A stretch of DNA of 64,000 nt from Escarpia spicata (taxonomy: Eukaryota; Annelida; Polychaeta; Sabellida; Siboglinidae). Shown here one piece after another: positions 44,927 to 54,428 of the stretch; position 1 is the first letter of the stretch; every line of letters begins with the position of its first letter. The DNA lies in contig OZ023205.1 of the NCBI GenBank assembly GCA_963995525.1, forward strand, positions 41,211,879-41,275,878, read 5' to 3'. Both the position numbers and the translations under genes were made by a program. The notes under the pieces are model-generated. The model was given only the letters and a program-made list of their open reading frames with translations, had not been told where the DNA came from and did not search any database.

Positions 44927-46740
44927 TCAAAATGTTGAATGGAATTTGCCCCAATAAGCTAAGAGTTCTGTGGCGCAGTGGGTACTGGCTGGCTTTGTGT
45001 ATAGGCTGGCATGGATATCGACGAGGCCGATTTGAATTGTATACATCATGTTGAGCCTCGCCATACATCTGCGCTGTTCTAGGGTCTGCCATTGCAATTG
45101 GTGGAGCTTGAAGGTTGGGCTGCTGCGGCGCCGCCAGACACCATAAACGTATTTGGCAGCACGCCTCTGTACCATCTCCAGTTTGTCGATGTTTCGCTTG
45201 GTGGCAGGGTCCCAAACGGCAGAAGGGTACTCTATTGTTGGTCTGACGTATGTTTGATAGCAGTATGATTTAACTGGTCTGGTGCAGTTGCTGGTGTTTC
45301 GGTTAAGGAAGGCAAGGGTGCTGTTTGCTTTCTTAATGATGGCGTCCACGTGGTGGTTCCAGGACAGTTTGCTATTGATGTTGACGCCTAGTTACTTTGC
45401 TGTGTTGTGTAGGTGTTCTCCTGTAGACGCTGCAAATTGCCTAGCTTCCTGCTGTTTGACATGGGGATGTGGTCTATGGCTAAAGCTAATTTATGGTCAT
45501 GAATGAAATATTCTGAGAGGATAGGTTTTTTGTTTTGTTGGTGATTCTTAAGATTTCACATTTGTCTGGGTGGAAGCTCATGAGCCAGGTCTTTTCCCAC
45601 TCCTGGAGCCCATTGAGGTCCTCCTGTAGGCGCACTGAGTCTTCCACACTGCTGAATCTGCGATACAGTAGGCTGTCATTTGCATTCAGTTTGATGTCAC
45701 GCAGTTTGGTATATCGTTGACGTAGACAAGAAACAGCAGCGTTCCTAACACAGTGCCCGGCGTGATGCCTGGTAGGACGGGGGTCTCTTTGGAAGAGCTT
45801 CCTTTCACTAAGACTCTCTGTGTCCAGTTATGTAGGAATGATTCGATCCATTCTAGGACCCCGTAGTATTTAATTTTTAGTATGAGTCTCCGATGAGGCA
45901 CTTTGTCGAACGCCATCCTGAAATCAAGGAGTATGCAATCCATTTGTCCTATGTGTTCAAGGAGTTTGCATAAGACAGAGTTTAGGGAGATGGGGCGGTA
46001 GTTTTCAGCTTTCCCTCTCTCGCCTTTTTGAATGCTCGTATTCCATTGGCTTTAAGCCAATAAGATTGGGTGTGTTGTTGAATGGATGTCTGGAATAGGA
46101 GGGTTATGGCGGGGGTAGCTCATGCACAGTTTCTTTCAACATTCTGGTGGGGATCTCGTCGGGTCCTGTTGCTTTATGTGGGTTTAATCCAGCCAGGAGC
46201 TTGTTCACTCCTTTGACGGTTATGGTGATGGCTGGTAGTGTGGGATATGGGCTGGGGCCTAGGCTGGGTAGGGGGCCTTCTGGTTCTTTTGTGAATACCG
46301 ATGAGAACTGCTCATTTAGTATATCGGCTTGGATTTTATTGTCACTATGTGTCTGACCGTCTCTCTTAAGGGGGGATACGCAAACATTGTCACTGCGCTC
46401 TGATATGACATAAGTCCAGAGCTTTTTCTTAGCACTGAAACCTCTACATGTGATTAGTCCATTGATATAGCGGTCGTGTCCTTGTCTACAAGTGCGCTGC
46501 AGCTCGTTTTTCAAGCTGCGGTACCTTTCCCATTTCTGGGTTCGTTTGGCTTGAGTGTATGCTCTGTGGACTGTGTGTTGACTACGAGGATTCTTAGTGT
46601 GTTTTTGTTAGTAGGTGGTGTTTTGGGTGAATTTGGTAATGCTTTGGGTAATGAGGTGTGGAGAGGGCTGCCAAGGTGGTCTTGGAGTTGGTTGGGTTCA
46701 GACAAGGCGCTGTATCTATTAAATAGTGACACATATGGGT
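44927..46740 (-). mobile_element. Non-LTR retrotransposon (CR1/jockey-like), 5' and internal deletions
   Basis: Reading on the minus strand: 46732-46511 begins with an endonuclease start (LRILVVNTQS) but jumps straight into the pre-RT helix region. 46514-46104 has HKATGPDEIPTRMLKE. 45943-45686 has LDFRMAFDKVPHRRLILK and the GITPGTVLGTLLFLVYVNDI block. The catalytic box near 45675 reads NANDSLLY, where the pattern FADDxxLY is usual. 45349-44927 has the C-terminal VKSYCYQTYVRPTIEYPSAVW region. Several frame changes are present. No poly(A) tail was identified. Confidence 0.85.
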
Positions 46741-46749
46741 GGTAAAACA

Positions 46750-47590
46750 GAGTTGAATCCGTGAAGTTGAGTCTCCCGCATGTGAAGCATTGCCATGGGG
46801 TTTCGCGTTTTAGACCTTTTTAAGACTACAGTTGCCACACCTAGGCAAGTCTTATGGTACCAGGTGTTGCAGTCGTCAGAATCAACTGATGGATTCGTTT
46901 TATACCACGTGACTGCACGTTCGCATATTCCACATGATAATTTTGGTTTTAGTTTAGTTTTTGGGGGTCACCTCTACATCTCCACTGGTGAGGAGCGTGT
47001 GATTTCCGGTTGAGGTTGGGCCGAAGTGAGTAGAAAGTGGGTTTGCAACATCTACATTAATGTAACTATAATCCAGGAATTTATTATAATGACAAAATAT
47101 ATTTGTAATGTACCACTAGATGCCATTCCAATAAAGCCATGCGATTTTGAAAACTTATACTAAACTTTTAAAAGTGCAAGGGTTGGTTTAGTGCAATAGA
47201 ACCAAATAATAGTTTATATGATATTTTTAGTTCTGGACCGACTCAGCACATAGATAAAGGGCCTGTTAGTGACTCAACAGGTAATAGGACTGAGGAGGGA
47301 AGGTTAGTTTTGTTTAATGGTTGCAAGCTGTGCCTATGTACTTTTTGTTTATGCGTATACACTGGTTGATGTGTTGGGGATGATTTGGTTTCGTGTGCTT
47401 TCATTATTGTTTACACCTACGCCATCTTGTTTTGAAAAGTTTGGGCTGTTGTTAAGCAAAATAATTTAACATGCACGTATAGTGGTGATGATACTATTGT
47501 TCGTCTGTCAATTTTAGGTAATGACAATCATTAGAATTGGTGAAATTAAGTGCCAACGTAGGAGAGGGAAAAAAAAGACAACACCTGACG
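46750..47590. other. No feature recognised
   Basis: AT-rich intergenic sequence without a supported feature. Confidence 0.5.
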
Positions 47591-48305
47591 CATGTGCACT
47601 TGACCACGAGGGCCTCGATGGTCCGAAAAGGAGCGACGTTTGCAACTGCGTATCTAAATTTACCGTAGGATTGTGCACTGTGTGCATAGTCACGGTCTAG
47701 TACGTCAACTCTGCCAAAGCCTGGTTGTCTACTCGGTGGTACTGGATGTGTATATGCCCAGTTGTCGATACCTCCTTCGTACTCTTGGGCTGTATGGACT
47801 GGGCGACTATCTGTTGTTCCTGGTGTGACAATCGCTATAATACCCAGGCCATGGAATGTGTCATTCCCATCTAGGGTCCTGATGGGTCGATGTTATCAGC
47901 TGCATACTGAACAAATGCAATGGTTTAGCTGGTTATGTCAGTGCCTTGATCTATAGCCGCATTCTGTCAAAACCGTTTGACCCCTTTGTACGAACTACAG
48001 AATCCGTGATTGTGAAGCGAGTCAATGAGAAAACGAGATGTAAAATGATGATGTAATTGCACTGTTAATGCAGTTTTAAGTAGGGCAAACAAAACCCGTG
48101 GTCGCGCTGCTTGTATGATGGCTTTTCCAATGGATGCTTCCTTTACACCAACATCTCTTCCCTTCATGATTCTTTCAAGCAACATCTTCAAACTAGAAGG
48201 TAAGTAGCCGAGACAAGCTTCTTCAGATTCGATTTTATTTGACGCTGGGTATGATTCATATGACGTGTCTACTGCTTTGTTGCCCTCCCGTATGAACTTT
48301 TCAGC
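47590..48305 (-). pseudogene. Fragment of the same uncharacterised family as 8117-8894
   Basis: The minus strand from 48305 reads AAEKFIREGNKAVDTSYESY and LPSSLKMLLERIMKGRDVG, then HHHFTSRFLIDSLHNHGFC to 47967. In shifted and stop-broken frames it continues with VQYAADN, FHxMG-like and TVSR-like pieces to about 47590. I recall these blocks from the middle of large, unnamed invertebrate proteins whose N-terminal part resembles the 8-kb fragment. The fragment begins within a few bases of the left end of the giant inverted repeat. Confidence 0.5.
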
Positions 48306-48379
48306 AGCTAAAATGGGTAAGTTGGACTTTGAAAATAGGGCAACACTTAAATTCGATTAATCGTAAATGTATACGACCA

Positions 48380-48720
48380 CTTTTTGAGGCCGAGGTTCCA
48401 TTTTACCCCTATATTTTTAGTCCTTCAAATCCCATGTTAAAACACAGCGAAATTTACCTACATTTTAATTTTTCGAGTGTTCGATTTACCCCAAATGTCT
48501 TTAAAAAACAAAACTGTCCTACCAATTTTCTCCATGTTAAAGGATAGGGAAATTTTCCCCATGATAGAAGATAGGTCATTTTTGTCATGTTAAAGCATAG
48601 GAGCTTCCAAATTACCCCAAAATATCCTCTGAAATCTGTCCTACCAATTTTCTCCATGTTAAAGGATAGGGAATTTTCCCCATATTAAAGGATAGGTGCT
48701 ATTATCGTAAAGGTATTCGA
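48380..48720. repeat. CATGTTAAAGGATAGGG modules, left arm outer zone
   Basis: Several spaced copies of CATGTTAAAGGATAGGG(A) with TTTTCCCC-like spacers. The inverted counterparts are at about 60285-60600. Confidence 0.8.
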
Positions 48721-49079
48721 CAACTTTTTTGAAACAAATAAAATATACCGAACAACATTTGAACCTGTCACACACGAGATTGCTTGGCCCGTAGGCCGAG
48801 GCTCCACCAAGGGACCGAGCCCATAGAGCGACCATCTTGGAATTAGACCTTTGGTATCATTTCCGTACGGTAGTTTTTCTCTACGTTAAAGAATAAGGTA
48901 ACTTCTCCATCTTAAACGTCAATTCTCTTTATCGTAAATGTATACGACAACATTTTGAGTTTGAGGTGCCAATTTATCTCAGGCTAAACATATAGGCTAT
49001 TGTTATACGGTAGTGGTTAAATTCGTGTCTTTTATAAAACCCGTACTCGAGATGTGTCTGGACATGTTTGTTTGTCGTG

Positions 49080-49610
49080 GGCGTGAGCGCGCGCACCCTG
49101 TACGACGCCATCAAACTGCTACGCGTTGTAATTTTGTAGGCGAGGTGATTTGATCAAACAGGTAGTGATTTGGTTAGACCTTGTTTTGAACACGCGCGCT
49201 TGAATATAATTCCATCATCAGGGTCAATGACGTCATGGTCAGTGACGTCATCAAACTGCTACGCGCAGTAATTCTATTTGCGATGTGATTTGATCAAACA
49301 GGTAGTGATTTGGTTAGAACTTGTTTTGAACTGGCGCGCTTGAATATAATTCCATCATCGGGGTCAATGACGTCATGGTCAGTGACGTCATCAAACTGCT
49401 ACGCGCAGTAATTCTATACGCGAGGTGAGTTGGTCAAGCAGGTAATGATTTGGTTAGACCTTGTTTTGAACTTGCGCGTATGTAATGTAATCACTTCATG
49501 TGACGTCATGATGTAGTGACATCGTTAAACTATAAACTGCTACGCGCCGTAATTTTGTGCGCGAGGTGAGTTGGTTATACAGGTAGTGATTTGGTTAGCC
49601 ATCGTTGGAG
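49080..49610. repeat. About 140-150-bp units with TGACGTCA sites, left arm
   Basis: Repeated units contain GCTACGCGCAGTAATTCTA, GGTAGTGATTTGGTTAG and TTGAATATAATTCCATCATC. TGACGTCA (the palindromic CRE) lies at 49228, 49243, 49368, 49383 and 49501. Right-arm partners are at 59729, 59744 and 59879. Confidence 0.8.
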
Positions 49611-49699
49611 GTCCCAGTTTATCCCTACTTGTTTTACCTCTACATAGCCCATGTTAAAAGATAGGGGCTAAACCTCATGTTAAAGAATAAGGGCTAAAC

Positions 49700-49860
49700 C
49701 CTAGCTGGCCTACAGCTCATAACCACTGACAAACAACTTACAAACACTGATATACAACATACAAACATTGACCTACACCATACTTATACCAACCTACAGC
49801 ACATAACCAGTGCTAAACATTGACCCACAGTCTGTAAACACCGACATACATCATAGGTCA
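49700..49860. repeat. CTACAACA...AACACTGAC short repeats
   Basis: Degenerate units of about 30 bp (CCTACAGCTCATAACCACTG, TACAAACACTGA). They are mirrored at about 59260-59430 and echoed at about 62220-62290. Confidence 0.65.
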
Positions 49861-50451
49861 AACATATAGGCTATTATTATACGGTAGTACGTAAATTCGA
49901 GTGTCTCATAAAACCCGTACTCGAGACGTGCCTGGACATGTTTGATTGTGACGGGCGTGAGCGCGCGCACCCTGTATGACATTATTAAACTATCAATTTC
50001 TACGTATAGTAGTTGTGTGCACGAGGTGAGTTGGTTATACATGTAGTGATTTTGTTGCCATTGTTTTGAACTTGTGCACTTGAACATAAGCCTATCATGT
50101 AATGTTATGGTCAGTGACGTTGTGTTACAGCCAGTGGAAAATTTCCCTGTAAAATGTCATTCTAGAAGTTCGTTTGGTAATTTTAAACAGGTAGCGCTTT
50201 GGTTAGCCATTGTTTTGTGCTTTCGCGCTTGAATATAATTTCATCATATAACGTTATGGTCAATTTCCCTGTAAAATGTCATTCTAGAAGTTTGTATTAG
50301 CTATCATTTGTAAGAATTATATCGAACACTGACTATAAACAAAACCAGTATAAGCCTTTGACCTATAACATTAGCTAACATACGACATTTGTACTTACCC
50401 GCCTTTGTAGCATTACCGATATAGTTAACACTCTTTTGTGAGAATGTGGTT

Positions 50452-50467
50452 GGCTCTAAAAATAACC
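50452..50467 (-). terminator. Histone-type 3' stem-loop c (left arm, degraded)
   Basis: On the minus strand: GGTTATTTTTAGAGCC, preceded by AAAC and followed by AACCACATTCTCACAAAAGAG. It has the layout of the replication-dependent histone stem-loop with mismatches in the stem. It ends the 116-bp-repeat cassette. Confidence 0.55.
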
Positions 50468-50699
50468 GTTTAAAATAAAAAATAAAAAATTAAACTCTTA
50501 TAAAAACACCGACAGTGTAGAAATATACCATCTCCTAAACGGCAAAAGGTCCTACCACACTTTGCCTGTTGTATGTGCAACAGTACCTTCAGCAGAAAGA
50601 GAGATTGGCGTCGACACATCAGTTAGAGCCGGCTCATGCAGTGTATATTTTGTATTGCCACATTGTATTGTCTTCTAATACAACAGAACGGGTGGGTTG

Positions 50700-51320
50700 G
50701 GCTGGCTGAGACGAAGTACATCACCGAAAAGGCCGTCTCCGAGGAGCACATCGCTGCTGCTGACAGTGGTTCAACAAACTCTGCGCTGTCGTCGTCGGTA
50801 ACTAAAAGTACTACGGACTGGCTGAGACGAAGTACATCACCGAAAAGGCCGTCTCCAAAGAACACATCGCTGCTGCTGACAGTGTTTCAACAAACTCTGC
50901 GCTGTCGTCATTGGTAACTAAAGGCACTACGGACTGGCTGAGACGAAGTACATCACCGAAAAGGCCGACTCCAAGGAACACATCGCTGCTGCTGACAATG
51001 TTTCAACACCCTCTGCGCTGTCGTCGTCGGTAACTAAAGGCACTACGGACTGGCTGAGACGAAGTACATCACCGAAAAGGCCATCTCCAAGGAGCACATC
51101 GCTGCTGCTGACAGTGTTTCAACAACGTCTCCGCTGTCGTCGTCGGTAACTAAAGGCACTACGGACTGGCTGAGACGAAGGACATCACCGAAAAGACCGT
51201 CTCCAAGGAACACATCTCTGACGTTTCAACAACCTCAGCGCTGTCGGCGTCGGTAACTAAAGGCACTACGGACTGGCTGAGATCAAGTACATCACCGAAA
51301 AGGCCGTCTCCTGGTTCAAG
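50700..51320. repeat. 116-bp tandem array, left arm
   Basis: Units starting GGACTGGCTGAGACGAAGTA lie at 50815, 50931, 51047 and 51163 (exact 116-bp spacing), with a shorter one to 51270 and a partial first unit at 50700. The unit length is not a multiple of three, so the reading frames across it are not a protein. The array lies between a TATA box and stem-loop c. Confidence 0.9.
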
Positions 51321-51353
51321 ATTCACTTGTCCTATCTTCGTGGTGCCGTTTTC

Positions 51354-51361
51354 TTTTTATA
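51354..51361 (-). promoter_or_regulatory. TATA box of cassette 1 (left arm)
   Basis: TATAAAAA on the minus strand, followed by GAAAACGGCACC. Upstream lies the shared promoter module with CACGTGGGCGTGCCGAAAG. Confidence 0.7.
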
Positions 51362-51384
51362 ATCGTTCGATGGAACATAACGTT

Positions 51385-51475
51385 CACGTGGGCGTGCCGA
51401 AAGATCACCGACTTCAGAGGACAAACTACACATGCGCAGACGATAGATTAGAAAAGTCAAGCACGGACTTAAGAG
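51385..51475 (-). promoter_or_regulatory. Shared upstream promoter module with CACGTG (left arm, cassette 1)
   Basis: The block CACGTGGGCGTGCCGAAAGATCACC...ACACATGCGCAGACGATA recurs before each cassette: left arm 52390-52470 and 53214-53290, right arm about 56475-56545 and 57785-57870. It is a candidate common enhancer or core-promoter element. Confidence 0.65.
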
Positions 51476-51991
51476 TAGACATTATAGGTACAGACTGTAG
51501 AGTAAAAATAGCTTTCAACACAGATTCATCGTACTATAAACAATTTGGTACCAATCGTATTTGAAGTAGAAGTGTGTTAATTAATCAACATTTTGAGCTT
51601 TCTAGTACGTAATTTAATCCCAATCCAGATATTTTTCCCCACAATATGTAATTTCATGAGTGACGACGTTAAAACAATTCTTGATAATATTTTCATACGA
51701 TAGTACCTAAATTCGTGTATTTTATAAAAAAAAACCTGTACTCGAGATGTTTCTGGACTTGTTAGTTTATTGTTGTGGGCACGAGTGGGTGCAACGTGTA
51801 TGACAGCAAAGCTATTATAGTTATTTGGTTAGCTATCATTTGTAAGAACTATATTGAACACTGACGTTATATTTACGTTGTATCTTGGTCAAAAACTTTG
51901 ACCTACAACATTAGCTAACATAAGACATTTCTACTTACCTGACTTTATAGCAATACCGATATAGTTAACAATCTTTTGTGAGAATGTGGTT

Positions 51992-52007
51992 GGCTCTGAA
52001 AAGAGCC
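51992..52007 (-). terminator. Histone mRNA 3' stem-loop a (left arm), perfect
   Basis: On the minus strand: GGCTCTTTTCAGAGCC, a perfect six-pair stem with a TTTC loop, preceded by AAAAC and followed by AACCAC. This matches the metazoan replication-dependent histone stem-loop bound by SLBP. A purine-rich CACAAAAGA stretch about 12 bases downstream is a candidate histone downstream element for U7. Confidence 0.85.
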
Positions 52008-52038
52008 GTTTTGTTTCTAGATTTAGCGTGTAGAGAAC

Positions 52039-52336
52039 ATAGCGTGTACTGATATATTTCTTCACTGACTTCGTTCCCTCACTATCAATGTGCTTAGCAA
52101 GTTCGCCGGGCAGAAGCAGACTGACGGCCGCCTGGATTTCTCGCCCAGTAAAACAAGCGCTCGACGAATACGAGCCAAGAGACGATTCCCCAGCTATACG
52201 TTCAAATATGTCGTTGACGAATGAATTCATGATGCTCATTCCCTTGCTGGTGATCCCAGTGTATGTACTGTTTGAGCACTTTGTAGATGTAGATTCCGTA
52301 ACTCTCCCTCCTTCGTCGGCGGTGCTTCTTGTCGCC
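52039..52336 (-). pseudogene. Histone H2B-like, left arm (frameshift, stop lost)
   Basis: The minus strand encodes [10 protein letters not shown] and [14 protein letters not shown] five-base deletion near 52262 shifts frame to [48 protein letters not shown] and [10 protein letters not shown]. These are the alpha1-L1-alpha2 and C-terminal helix motifs of H2B. The segment between (SYSSSACFT) differs from canonical H2B. The usual stop position holds TAT, so the frame runs on through the 3' stem-loop. The N-terminal tail before GDKK is missing. The 3' stem-loop is about 35 bp beyond. Confidence 0.85.
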
Positions 52337-52344
52337 TGTAAACG

Positions 52345-52360
52345 CACAGCTTTTATTTTA
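52345..52360 (-). promoter_or_regulatory. TATA-like element of the H2B cassette (left arm)
   Basis: AAAATAAAAGCTGTGC on the minus strand lies directly before the H2B sequence. It leaves no room for the normal N-terminal tail, so it is either a promoter fused to a truncated gene or chance AT sequence. Confidence 0.4.
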
Positions 52361-52891
52361 CAACAAACGTCGCTCGAATGTGCATAACGGTCACGTGGGT
52401 GTGCCGAAAGATCACCGACTTCAGAGTACAAACTACACATGCGCAGACGATATATTAGAAAAGACAAGAACGGACTGCTGAATAGAATGTACATAAGTAC
52501 GGACTGTGGAGTAAAAATAACTTTCAACACAGACACATCGTACTTTAACAAACTGGTACCAATCGGATTTGAAGTAGAAGTGTGTCAATTAGTCAACATT
52601 TTAAGCTTTCGTGATTGTAATTTAATCCCGATTCATATATTTTTCCCCACAGTATGTAATTTCATCAGTGACTTCGTTAAAGCAATTATTGATACTGAAA
52701 TGTTTCTAGACTTGTTTGTTTGTTTGATTGTTACAGGCACGAGTGGGGGCAACGTGTATGACAGCTATATATTTATGTAATATCTTGGTCAAATCCTTTG
52801 ACCTATAACATTAGCTAACATACGACATTTGTACTTACCCGACTTTGTAGCAATACCGATATAGTTAACACTCTTTTGTGAGAAGGTGGTT

Positions 52892-52907
52892 GGCTCTGAA
52901 AAGAACC
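52892..52907 (-). terminator. Histone-type 3' stem-loop b (left arm)
   Basis: On the minus strand: GGTTCTTTTCAGAGCC, with one G-U pair in RNA, preceded by TTTAAAC and followed by AACCACCTTCTCACAAAAGAG. It ends the 41-bp-array cassette. Confidence 0.75.
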
Positions 52908-52954
52908 GTTTAAATTCAAAAAACAATTCAAACTGTTATACGGTATAAATAAAG

Positions 52955-53132
52955 CACACCGGCAGCGAGCGGACGAAGGCAGTGAAAAAATTAAGCACAC
53001 CGTCAGTGAGCGAACGAAAGCAGTGAAGAAATTAAGCACTCCGTCAGTGAGCGAACGAAGTCAGTGAAGAAATAAAGCACGCCGTCAGTGAGCGAACGAA
53101 GGCAGTAAAGAAATAAAGCACGCCGTCAGCGC
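52955..53132 (+). repeat. 41-bp tandem array derived from H2B C-terminal codons, left arm
   Basis: About four units of AAGCACGCCGTCAGTGAGCG plus AACGAAGGCAGTGAAGAAAT. Read on the plus strand one unit spells KHAVSERTKAVKK, closely matching the H2B C-terminal helix KHAVSEGTKAVTK. The H2B-like gene nearby is on the opposite strand, so the array is antisense to the cassette's promoter and stem-loop. The 41-bp unit breaks the frame each time. Confidence 0.85.
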
Positions 53133-53138
53133 GGTTTT

Positions 53139-53146
53139 CCTTTTAT
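53139..53146 (-). promoter_or_regulatory. TATA box of cassette 2 (left arm)
   Basis: TATAAAAG on the minus strand, followed by GAAAACCGCGC. It is spaced about 240 bp from stem-loop b. Confidence 0.65.
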
Positions 53147-53376
53147 AGCAGTTCGATGGAACATAAAGGTCAAGTGCTAAAAGAATATGGATTGTAGGAT
53201 AGTACATAAAGGTCACGTGGGTGTGCCGAAAGAACACCGACTTCAGAGTACAAACTACACTTGCGCAGACGATAGATTAGAAAATTCAAGTACGGACTAC
53301 ATAGTAAAATAATAACCTGACATTGGTAACTGAAAATGGTCTCATAGAGATATACATAGATCCAATTTGACTACAA

Positions 53377-53484
53377 TGAATAAAGACTGGTTGACTATTG
53401 TGTTAGACGCACGTCTTAAACTAGCCGACGAACAGTTGTGTAATATCAATACTTGGATGCAAGACTCCGTTTCGAAACAGTGGT
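53377..53484 (+). CDS. Short frame conserved between arms
   Basis: ATG opens about 35 codons (MNKDWLTIVLDARLKLADEQ...) ending QW and a TGA. The right arm has the inverted counterpart at about 56375-56268 with only a few changes. Both stop at the same TGA. It could be an exon or a small peptide, but conservation may only reflect the age of the arms. Confidence 0.3.
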
Positions 53485-53854
53485 GAAACACTATGAAACA
53501 AATGGTTCTGACAATAATGGGGGGTGACATGTAAAGAACTTTCTTTTATCTTATACACGATTAAATTTGGCAAGACTCTGTATCAATGTCTAGTCTCTGG
53601 TTCTTGTAGTTATGGAGCGTGACATGTAAATACGTTTGTGTTGTTCACGAATACACTGTGCAAACCTCATCTTGTGTCTTTTTCATAGTGTAATGCAAAG
53701 CATATGCTGAGAACCTTACTAATAGTCTTACACTTCACAATTAAAGATATGCTATCAGCATTGTCAATATTAGCGTCATCGATTTGCGTAAAACAGGTTC
53801 TTGTGCGATATGAAAGACACACGAACAGTACCATGGATCAACCTTAACCAAACT

Positions 53855-54309
53855 AAGACGACTACGGAACTTGTACGTTGTATGAATTGAACTCAGACCA
53901 ACTAGTTGTACGAACGAAACACTACACTTTGACCAATACGCTGCACGAATTGAACTCAGACCAACCAGTCGTACAAACGAAACACTACACTTTGACCAAC
54001 AGGTTGCACAAATTGAACTTAGACCAACTAGTTGTACAAACGAAACACTACACTTTGACCAATACGCTGCACGAATTGAACTCAGACCAACTAGTAGTTC
54101 AAACGAAACACTACACTTTGACAAATACGCTGCACAAATTGAACTCAGACCAACTAGTTGTACAAACGAAACACTACACTTTGACCAACAGGTTGCAGAA
54201 ATTGAACTTAGACCAACTAGTTGTTCAAACGAAACACTACAATTTGAGCAAAACGCTGCAGAAATTGAACTCAGACCAACTAGTTGTTCAAACGAAATAC
54301 GAAACTTAA
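53855..54309 (+). repeat. 63-bp (21-codon) tandem array, left arm inner end
   Basis: Seven units start at 53886, 53949, 54012, 54075, 54138, 54201 and 54264, exactly 63 bp apart. The plus-strand frame is open throughout and spells variants of ELNSDQLVVQTKHYTLTNTL. There is no ATG in that frame after the stop at 53854, so translation would need splicing. The other strand is also open for 127 codons. The right-arm partner is at 55565-55865. Confidence 0.85.
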
Positions 54310-54395
54310 TGGGTTACTGCGTCAAAGTAAACCAAAACGAGGCAAATAGATGGTTTACCGTGTGAGATTCCATCAATTTGAAGGAATTCCATCAG

Positions 54396-54428
54396 AAAAT
54401 ATAAAATTTTCTGAAAATTTTATATTTT
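54396..54428. other. Perfect hairpin at the left edge of the spacer
   Basis: AAAATATAAAATTTT and AAAATTTTATATTTT are exact inverted partners around CTG. The hairpin sits at the point where homology between the arms stops. Confidence 0.8.

Noticed and set aside
48310..48330. Target-site duplication of the giant inverted repeat
   Set aside because: Flanks CAGCAGCT (left) and AGACCTAT (right) do not match, so no duplication is claimed.
50636..50917. Apparent 93-residue protein over the 116-bp array, with SPKRPSPK that looks like a histone H1 tail
   Set aside because: The 116-bp unit shifts frame at each repeat, so the peptide cannot repeat. It also lies antisense to the cassette promoter and stem-loop.
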